Shown: positions 56,297 through 64,000 of the stretch, piece by piece
Numbering within the stretch: position 1 is the first letter of the stretch
Layout: each line of letters begins with the position of its first letter
DNA from: Rhabditophanes sp. KR3021
Taxonomy: Eukaryota; Nematoda; Chromadorea; Rhabditida; Alloionematidae
Direction: 5' to 3'
Length of the DNA stretch: 64,000 nucleotides
Assembly: GCA_963281155.1 (NCBI GenBank)
Contig: CAUJLY010000001.1
Span: forward strand, 3,968,001-4,032,000
Made by a program: the position numbers and the translations under genes
Notes under the pieces: model-generated
Seen by the model: only the letters and a program-made list of their open reading frames with translations
Told to the model about the DNA's origin: nothing
Database searches by the model: none

Positions 56297-59079
56297 AATT
56301 TCAAAAATAATAATACCCCCGCTTTATAATGACCAAAATAGTGAAGAAATATATGTATTTTTACTGAAATTAAAAGAAAACATTATTCATATACTAATAA
56401 GTTAGCTATAAAAATCTTTTTTAATAAAATTATATGCTCTTTAGTTACTTTTAGATCCATTATTTTTGCCATGAAATATAAACCATCCACCAACAAAGAT
56501 ATTTAGGCATCGAGCATGCTTATTTTAAATAGTATGTAAAGAAATATGTAGAACTTTCAATTTAGTTGCAATTTCATATGCGCTCTATATAAATTATTGA
56601 ATACAGCCGGTGAGAATTGTAAAAAGTGTTAATAAGTTACTATATTAACTACTCGCTCAAATATGATATTATACTTATTATATGATATTATATAATTTCA
56701 GTTTGTTTTACTTATACAAGTCGTAGTATATTTGGATATTAGTTTAAAGATAATATTTAGTTAATTGGAATACAGATATTAGAAGCAATAAATAGTTGTA
56801 ATTAGTTCAATCTGTTATATTTTTAGTTTATGCTTCTAATTTATTTGTATTTAAAGTTTTAATTTTACCAAACAAAAACCAAAAAGGAAATATAGACTAA
56901 ATGGTGTGAATAAATGACAATAACTAACTATTTAGTTATAAATAATATAAATAACTGTAATGTGTAAACATTTAAACACATAATACTGACTATTACTAAG
57001 TAAATTATAATGCAAAAATTGAAAACGAGAGGTACTATATTAACACATTTTATTAGAAAAGTGTAAAAATGAAGCAAAATAAGAAATGGGAGTAAGTAAT
57101 AATAAAAAACCTGGAAAAGTAAGGACGGCATTAACGATGCATATTGATTTGTACGAATCTTTACATTAACTATTTAAGGGCACTTTCTTAGACTGGTTGA
57201 AACAATACTCGTTTATGTGAAATAAATTTTAAATGTCCAAAATATTAGTAAATTAAAAACGCCTTTAAAAAGTATTAGTGAGTGTAAGGAAAGAAGAATA
57301 TTTACAATTAAATAGATGGACATATAATGTATGTGAATACTTTTTCAATTTAATAAAAGTTTTTGTATATCACATATTTTTGTATTAAAAACAATACATT
57401 AATCTTGAATCTGATGGAATATTTTTAAAACATGAATAGATATTTTTTAGCTAAGGCATTAGTAAATGATTGGCCGCCATTAAAATATACTTTTCGAAAT
57501 TGTATTCCCTTTTGTTTTATATAAACAAATCTTTTGCACAAACTACAGAAAATTGGCATTACTTTTATCGTGTTTCTTATTCCGAAAAGGCAATTTAGCT
57601 CGACTGTTAATAAGATAATTAAGAAGTTGAATTAATAGAGAGTTGGAGAAGATTGAATTTGAGAATTTTCATTATTTATTACAATAAAAGATTTGAAATA
57701 TTCACAAAATTCAACAATTGGTTTATTATTTGTTATTGTTTTTTCAATATGCGTGAGTAATTTAAGCTTATGAGATTAACAATCACTTGACCAAAATACG
57801 TTTAGTTTTAATGCAGCGTATGAAAAGTATTTGCATAATGCTTGAAACAATTTCGAATAATTATTTATAATAGATATCAACTTTGCAATTATGGTTTTGA
57901 ACTTTGGGAAATCATTGTAGTACTCTTTATATTTTACATCGGCATTTTTAACTTACGAACTTGCATCAAAGTATTTTCAAACATTAGAAGTTAAATAATT
58001 TCTGTCAAACCAAAATAATCCATTTGTTTGTTTATATGATTTTTATAAGCCATAGAAATGTTAATTAAAATTTTATGTTTTCTCGCAATGGAGTTAATGA
58101 TAGTCATAAATTAACTTAAAATACTTGATTTACTGCCCTAAACGAGGGAATATATTTGAAAATGGGTAGTATTCATTTCTCTAAACAATGATAAACATGG
58201 TTTCGTCAAATATTTGCATTAGGAATATTTCGAACAGTACAGAGAAGTTTTTGGTAGTACATAAGATAAACTTAAATAAAAATTATTACCAATGAATTTA
58301 ATAACATAAACTCCTTATACAATGTGATGTGTAGCTTCTTAATCCCGAACAAAGGCTTAAACCACTACTGTTAGCCATTTCCTGTACAAGTTCATATTTC
58401 CCTTTAAATCTAACATGTAGATGAAACTAACAAATCTGGAAACAACTACAAAATAATCAAAACAATGCATAGAAACATGTTCGTCTTTGATATGCTATTA
58501 AAGTTAGTTCATACAAAATATTGTGTAAATTAATTTTTAAAAGTACACACAAAACTAAAATCCACGTTTCGTGACTACAATACACTCTTAAGGCTTTTGT
58601 AACAAAATCGTTGAAAAATGTGCTCCAATATATAGCTTTTGTATGTTCGATTAAATCACGCAAAATAACTAAATATGTTAAAAAAATAACTGAAGAATTT
58701 GTACTCTGCAAATATGTTGTTAACAAACTCTTTAATCACTTCTTTGGCACTATCTTCACCTTGATTTGTATACCTTTGGCCAACTTTCAGAGCTAACTCA
58801 TCTCTTTCTTTTTGATAACATGGGCTTCCAAGGGGAATTCATAGCAAGCGATATCTTATTTTGTAGATAAATAAATTGCCTATCTAATGGCACTAGATTT
58901 ACCTTGTTAGCTTATCATTTGGTTTCGTGACAACCTATATGTATTAACGTAAGTATATCTTTTAGTCATCATGTTGTAATCACCAGTTAAGGTGCCCGCA
59001 TTGTAGGAAGTTTGTGTTAAGTATTGTAAGGTTATTTAAATAAAGTTAAGTCTATTTATCGTGTGATAAGCAGCTAGTG
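56297..59079. other. Gene-poor AT-rich region
   Basis: About 2.8 kb with many short chance frames but none with a start context, splice signals or family resemblance. No array or RNA gene recognised. Confidence 0.45.
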
Positions 59080-59274
59080 ATGAATATGTCATACCAGCGC
59101 AATAATGACTCAAAATTACAAATGACTCGGAGTACATTTATAGATGAGATCGTTGCTCAATCAGAGATGATATCTATTACTGTCAAACCCAATCAGTACA
59201 TTCTAATTGTAATGCATATAGCATGCTTCTTACTTCACTTGTTCAAATTGGAATGTTTTGTATCGTATTATTAG
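59080..59274 (+). CDS. Candidate single-span micropeptide
   Basis: A 64-codon frame from the ATG at 59080 encodes a hydrophilic front (MNMSYQRNNDSKLQMTRSTF, IDEIVAQSEM) and a single C-terminal membrane span (NQYILIVMHIACFLLHLFKL), ending ECFVSYY. That is the layout of tail-anchored micropeptides such as regulators of membrane pumps, but no motif supports a specific role. AG-ending tracts lie just upstream, and the stop codon is the first base triplet of a 9-bp stem (next entry). Evidence is weak; it could be a chance frame. Confidence 0.35.
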   Translation: MNMSYQRNNDSKLQMTRSTFIDEIVAQSEMISITVKPNQYILIVMHIACFLLHLFKLECFVSYY

Positions 59275-59301
59275 GAGACATCTTGTTCTAACTGTCTCCT
59301 A
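59272..59301. other. 9-bp inverted repeat (hairpin)
   Basis: TAGGAGACA (59272-59280) and TGTCTCCTA (59293-59301) are perfect inverted copies around a 12-nt loop. The stem starts on the stop codon of the candidate micropeptide, so it could be a 3' UTR structure. Confidence 0.5.
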
Positions 59302-59517
59302 CGAAGAAGTATCTTTGTGCGCTTGTTTTTTAGATATTATCATTTTGCTTTGAATAAACATCTGACACATTTTAAAGTTTAGTCACTTTAAATTAAATTT
59401 TTAAGCAGCGTGATTACTTTCAATTAACACAAATCCATTTATTGCGTCCTTGTTAAAGAATATTGGTGGATAAAGTTCCTTCGTTATTAACCGCTGTGAT
59501 AAAGAAACTAACTAAAC

Positions 59518-62500
59518 ATGGTTCGCTTAAACGGACTTAAAATTCAAAATGTGAGAAGTATTGGTGATAAACCGATTATGATCAACTTCCAAGATCCCGT
59601 CACCATCATTCAGGGCAATAATGGTACTGGAAAGGTAAGTGTTCATTGTGATCATACTTTTATTAAATTATCATTTTCAGACAACAATGATCGAGGCTCT
59701 GAACTATGTCACTACAGGAGCACTTCCATCGGGTAAAATGCAGTCGTTCATACACAACAATCTTGTAAATTTTAACCATCAAATATTTGATAATTTGGTA
59801 ATTTTAGATTGCTCAAAAGAACAAAGTTGACGCGGCAGTTCAACTGTCTTTCGAAAATGTTCAAGGCAAGAAATGTACCATCACTAAACGTATGAACGCC
59901 ACTGTGAAAGGAGTCAGCACGACAACGAAGTCGGATGAATTCAGCATTACCTTAGCTGATGAAAACGATGAAGTTAGGAGCATCAACTCAAAAGTCACTG
60001 ATTGCAATCGAGAAGTATTAAAGCATTTGGGTGTTACAAAGGCTATGCTAGATAACGTAATATTTTGTCATCAAGAAGATTCGAACTGGCCCTTGTCTGA
60101 GCCTAAGCAGCTAAAGCTAAAGTTTGATGAGCTTTTTGAAGTCACAAAATACGTCAAGGCTATGGAACACATCAAGAAACTGCAAAGTGAGATGAAAAAG
60201 AAAATCGAACTCTTGGACACAGAACTACCTTACATTCAGGCAAATATGATCGCCTTCCAAGATAAGAAAAAGCAAATTGACGGTCTCACTCTTGAAATTG
60301 ATCAAATAAACGTTAACCTTTCGAAGAAGACGTCTGAACTGAATGAACAAAGGGCTTCCAAAATAAATGTTGAGAAAGAAAGAGAGCGTGTAGATCAAGA
60401 AGAACAAAAGTTGGGCTTGATGAGACAAGAAGTGAAGTTACTCGATAAGCAAATCGAAAGCTTGTCGGAAGTTCCTGATTTCTTGGGCGGATTGGATGCA
60501 TTGATTGCACAAATCAAGAGTTTAGAAAATATGGATGAAAGTCAAGATGCCGATGTTTCAAAAAAGTTAGCTGAAAAAAAACTTTCCCAAATTTCAAATC
60601 AAATATTTGTAAAGAACAACGAAATTGCCAAGAACCAAGAGGAGATCATTGAATTTGAGGTGAAAGAACAGCGTGTCAACTTTGCAAAAAATGCTAAAAA
60701 TGAGCAAGAAAGGCTTATACTGGTGGAATTGTTTAATGGCATTCGTACAGAAGCTGGTGTTTTGGAAGAGTTACGTGCCTATGCTAAGCAACTTGCCATT
60801 CAATCTGAATCGGAAATCCAGGTGGCCGAAGAAGCGATCAATGAAGTTAAAAGAAAATTGAATGACGCAAATGTTGAAATTAGAAGTGCTACTGATAGGT
60901 CAGGACTTTTGTGCCGTGAAATCGATGCTAAAGATGCCCAGCTCAAAAGACATGCCAGTGAATTGCTTGACATGCAAGGGAAAATCAACCTGGTTGCTGA
61001 GAATGAGGAAAAGATAAAGGTTCTGACAGGTGTCGTCGATGACGCTTCATCTCACAAAGTTGATTATGCTGGTTTAGTTGAAATAAAAATGACACTTGGC
61101 AATGTGTTGAGTGATCTTAAAGAAACCAAGAAACTCAAGGAAGTGAAAGCCAAAGCTATCGCTGACAAACATAGCATCTTGGAGCCAATTGAAAATGATT
61201 TGATGCAAATGCTTGATGGAGATATTGATGAAGGCTTGCAAGGCAAGTTAAAAGCTAAATTGGAAATGAGGGAAAACGATTTGAAGAATTACGAACGAGA
61301 CATGATGGCTCTTACCAAAAGCTCTGAAGGTATCGACGCTGAATACATCAATTGTCAAAATTGGCTTCTTGCTTGCAGAGGAAACATTCAAAAGCAAAAA
61401 GACTCGATGAAGAAGCTGTCAGTTTCTGATGTCAATGTTGAAGAGCAACTGAGTTCCATTAACGTTACTTTAGACAAGGAAAGACGGGAAGTTGGTGTTC
61501 TGGATGGAAGTAAAGTCGTGTATGACAGGTGGATTGAAGAACTCCCTAACAAGTCATGTTGTCCATTGTGTGAAAAAGAAATAGGAACTGGAAGAGAGAA
61601 GTTAAACTTAGAGACGAAAATGAAGAAATGTATTGAAGATTTGCCGCGTAAAATGGCTCGTCTCAATACTTCTATTTCAAGTAACTCCAAAAATCAAGCC
61701 TTGTTGATCGAATCTCTGCCACATTCAAAAGCAATCAAAGCAGCTGTTAACGATGAATTGCCAAAACTGATTGAGAGAGAACAGGCGGCAAAGTTAGCAA
61801 AAGAGAAGAACGACGCTTTGAAGAAAGACTTGGAAAGAAAAATTCGCCTCTTAAAGTCGGAAATTGACAGAATCCGCAAACTTGAGAGAGACTGTCTCTA
61901 CATTGAACAAAGTGAAGAAACTATTAGAAGAGTGGAAGAGCAAATTTCTGTTTTGGTCCAAAAATTGGTTCAAACTAGCTTCGATGACGTTTGTTACGAT
62001 TTCCAATCTCAAACTGATGCTGATGCCACTAATGATGACCATTTGATTGATACTGTTAATGTGGAAATCCAAAGCCTAACAGATCAAATTGAAGTAGCAA
62101 AGGCTTTGGAAGAACAGAAAAACATAGCCCTCGGTGAATTGGATGACCTCAAGGCAGAGAATGCAGCTTTCCAAGATCGCTTAGTTAAAAGAACTCAAAT
62201 CGAAGGCACAATGAAAGGATTGCGTGTTGATATGGAAGAGTTAGATAAGCAATACAGGGTCTGCATGGAAGTGATTCCCGAAATTGAAGCGCAAATTGTA
62301 GAAGACTCAAATATCCTTGCAAGTTATGAAACTTCTTACAAACTACTTCTCGACAAAACTAAGAACCAAAGTGGGGTTTTGGCTAAGCACATCACATCCT
62401 TGGAGAATTTGGATAAAGAGATTGCTGAACTCGGCGAGGTTCTTTTTGAATCATCTTTAAAGGCTAAGGATAAGAGAACTTCGTTGAAAAAGGAATTGGA

Positions 62501-63533
62501 GTTACTACAAAATAGCCGCAATTCCTTAGAAGTTGATATGAAAACAATTTGCTCTGGACAGCAAAAACTCAAGGTTGCTAAGGATCAAATGAAAAAATTG
62601 TTGGATGTCCAAAAGGCTGGCGAATTAAGAGAGTCTCTCTCACAATTTGCACCGACTCAATTTTCTGCTTCTGATTTAGCCAAACAAGAGAAGGAAATCA
62701 ACAAGGCAATTGAAAGACTGACTGGTGAAACAAGTAGGTTGAAGTGTCAAGCTGAAACCATGGCTAAGGAGATTTCAGGCCTCAAAAGGGCATTGAACAG
62801 TGATGACTACAAGAACACTAAGGAAAAACTGAAGGAAAAGATGTTGAAGAAAATCGTAACGAAGAAAACAGTTGACGATTTAATTAAGTACCGAGTAGTT
62901 CTCGATAAGACTATCATTTCTTACCATCAAACCAAAATGCAAGAAATCAACAGCTCCGTTGCGGAATTATGGAAACAAGTTTATCAAGGCAATGACATTG
63001 AGTCCATAAAGATTGTCTCAAAGGTATCGTCTAAAGAAACTGACAAGCGAAAGAGTTATGACTACTGTGTCATGATGACGATTGATGGAAACGATATTGA
63101 GATGCGTGATAGATGCAGTGCTGGCCAAAAGATGCTTGCTTCAATCCTTATTCGTGTAGCATTGCTTGAAGTTTTTTGTTCCGGCTTCGGTGTCATTACT
63201 TTAGACGAGCCAACTACCTCCCTTGACAGCTGCAAGATCCAGAATATCGCGGACATGTTAGTCGATTTGGTCAAATTCAGATGCAACGGCCTTCCTTCCG
63301 AGCCTAAAGATGATTGCTGTGTAGAAGAAAGAGATGCCTGCGAGGAAGCCTACCAAAACTCCGCTCGCAAATCTAGAAAGCCATTCAGCAATTTCCAGTT
63401 GATTGTCATTACTCACGACAACCATTTGGTTGAATTGCTGCACAGAGCCTTCAAACCGGAACTTGTATTTCAATTAAAAAAAGACCCAATGGGGAACACT
63501 TGTCTTAAAAGTTACAACATATGTTTGGAATAA
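59518..63533 (+). CDS. rad-50: RAD50, MRN-complex ATPase
   Basis: SMC-like ATPase that, with MRE11, tethers and processes DNA double-strand ends and acts in meiotic recombination. Exons 59518-59634, 59681-59764 and 59808-63533 give about 1308 residues (human 1312). Walker A GNNGTGKTT spans intron 1. VIFCHQEDSNWPLSEPKQLK is a RAD50 hallmark. Long coiled-coils flank the zinc hook CCPLC (CxxC, near 61560), which dimerises two molecules through zinc. C-terminal ATPase half: RCSAGQKMLASILIRVALLE (signature), GVITLDEPTTSLD (Walker B and D-loop), LIVITHDNHLVELL (H-loop). Between Walker B and the H-loop lies an acidic, Cys-containing insert (PSEPKDDCCVEERDACEE) absent from human RAD50. Frame intact. 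Confidence 0.97.
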
Positions 63534-63871
63534 TTAACTATTAACTTGTGTACATAATTTAACATAATTATATTTTTAGAATTCATTTTATGCATTAATT
63601 ATTTTATCTAGATCAAGTAAAACATTTACAATATTTACATTTTTATTCTATTCTTCAATCTTTTCATATTTCATTAGCTCATTTGATCTCTAATATCTAT
63701 CAGCTACTTACATAACTTCAATCATAACAATTTGGTGAATGAAGAGTTAAATAATTTCAATCTTGAGCAATATGTTTGATTAGAAGAATAAAAATTTTAA
63801 GGACTTTGATGGGCACCTACTTGCTTTTTAACATTAAATTCATAACAAAACTTTCATCTGTTAGGCCGGAT
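63534..63871. other. Convergent intergenic spacer
   Basis: AT-rich, between RAD50 and the partial gene at the right edge. Nothing seen. Confidence 0.4.
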
Positions 63872-64000
63872 CTATTCAAGGTTGAATAAATTTTGTTCTC
63901 CAGCGTTAATCTTTTTCATATATTTAGTTGCTTTCAAACGATAAAATGAAACTTCAGTTTTGACTTCATAAACATCTATCTCAATAGTTGATAATTCTTT
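63872..64000 (-). CDS. C-terminal fragment of an unidentified gene
   Basis: Entering from the right edge, the minus strand is open for 42 codons to a TAG at 63874-63872: KELSTIEIDVYEVKTEVSFY, RLKATKYMKKINAGEQNLFN and a final LE. The composition is protein-like and hydrophilic. It could also be an internal exon read through, but no splice donor is obvious. No family can be assigned. Confidence 0.45.
   Translation of the reverse strand, partial: KELSTIEIDVYEVKTEVSFYRLKATKYMKKINAGEQNLFNLE

Noticed and set aside
1..64000. tRNA genes, rRNA genes and CRISPR arrays
   Set aside because: No A-box/B-box pairs, rRNA signatures or regularly spaced repeats were found in reading the window; a tRNAscan-SE or Infernal run would be needed to be sure.

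Overview
The window is AT-rich nuclear DNA, most likely from a nematode. The reasons are very short introns (mostly 38-55 nt, with T-rich acceptors ending in TTTTCAG or TTTAG), acceptor-like tracts directly upstream of start codons with no upstream exon (as expected for spliced-leader trans-splicing), nematode-type chemoreceptor families (two Sre-like genes and one Srh/Sri-like gene), a decayed GT92 (DUF23) glycosyltransferase and a ZHP-type meiotic RING protein. Genes have few introns, which would fit a clade IV nematode, but that placement is inference.

Layout. 0-6.4 kb: N-terminus of an unidentified gene (minus), TIM50, a small secreted peptide, a serpin with a basic reactive loop, and an eIF4H-like RNA-binding protein. 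6.5-8.3 kb: a decayed RTE-clade non-LTR retrotransposon (minus). 8.6-13.3 kb: an ACBD6-like acyl-CoA-binding/ankyrin protein, a protein with an MH2 (Smad-type) domain but no MH1, and a small secreted protein. 13.7-14.1 kb: a fumarylacetoacetase relic. 15.2-18.4 kb: a chemoreceptor and an intact hAT-transposase-derived zinc-finger gene. 18.5-23.8 kb: a graveyard (GT92 pseudogene, Skp1-like pseudogene, possible hAT relic, a small broken gene) enclosing an intact CRAL-TRIO/GOLD gene. 24.5-28.8 kb: CHMP2/VPS2, a protein tyrosine phosphatase and troponin I. 28.8-34.8 kb: a 6-kb gene-poor stretch. 34.8-42.3 kb: acetyl-CoA carboxylase in six exons. 43.6-50.1 kb: ZHP/RNF212-like RING protein, apyrase, an unrecognised basic protein, and MESD/Boca ending in KDEL. 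50.2-56.3 kb: two Sre-like receptors, a truncated CWC22-like MIF4G protein, TIM17 and a third receptor. 59.1-63.5 kb: a possible micropeptide and RAD50. The end of an unidentified minus-strand gene runs off the right edge.

Functional links are those of general housekeeping: TIM50 and TIM17 are both subunits of the TIM23 import machinery, and RAD50 and the ZHP protein both act in meiotic recombination. There is no sign of operons or of one dedicated gene cluster.

Three otherwise well-conserved genes (PTP, the 48.2-kb gene, the 55-kb receptor) are each broken by exactly one surplus base in a homopolymer run. This looks like assembly error or very recent inactivation. The older relics carry several lesions each. 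I see no single undescribed 'system'. The best novelty candidates are the domesticated hAT gene, the stand-alone MH2 protein, the MIF4G-only CWC22 paralogue and the KRKR-loop serpin. All exon boundaries given here were read by eye from splice consensus and frame.
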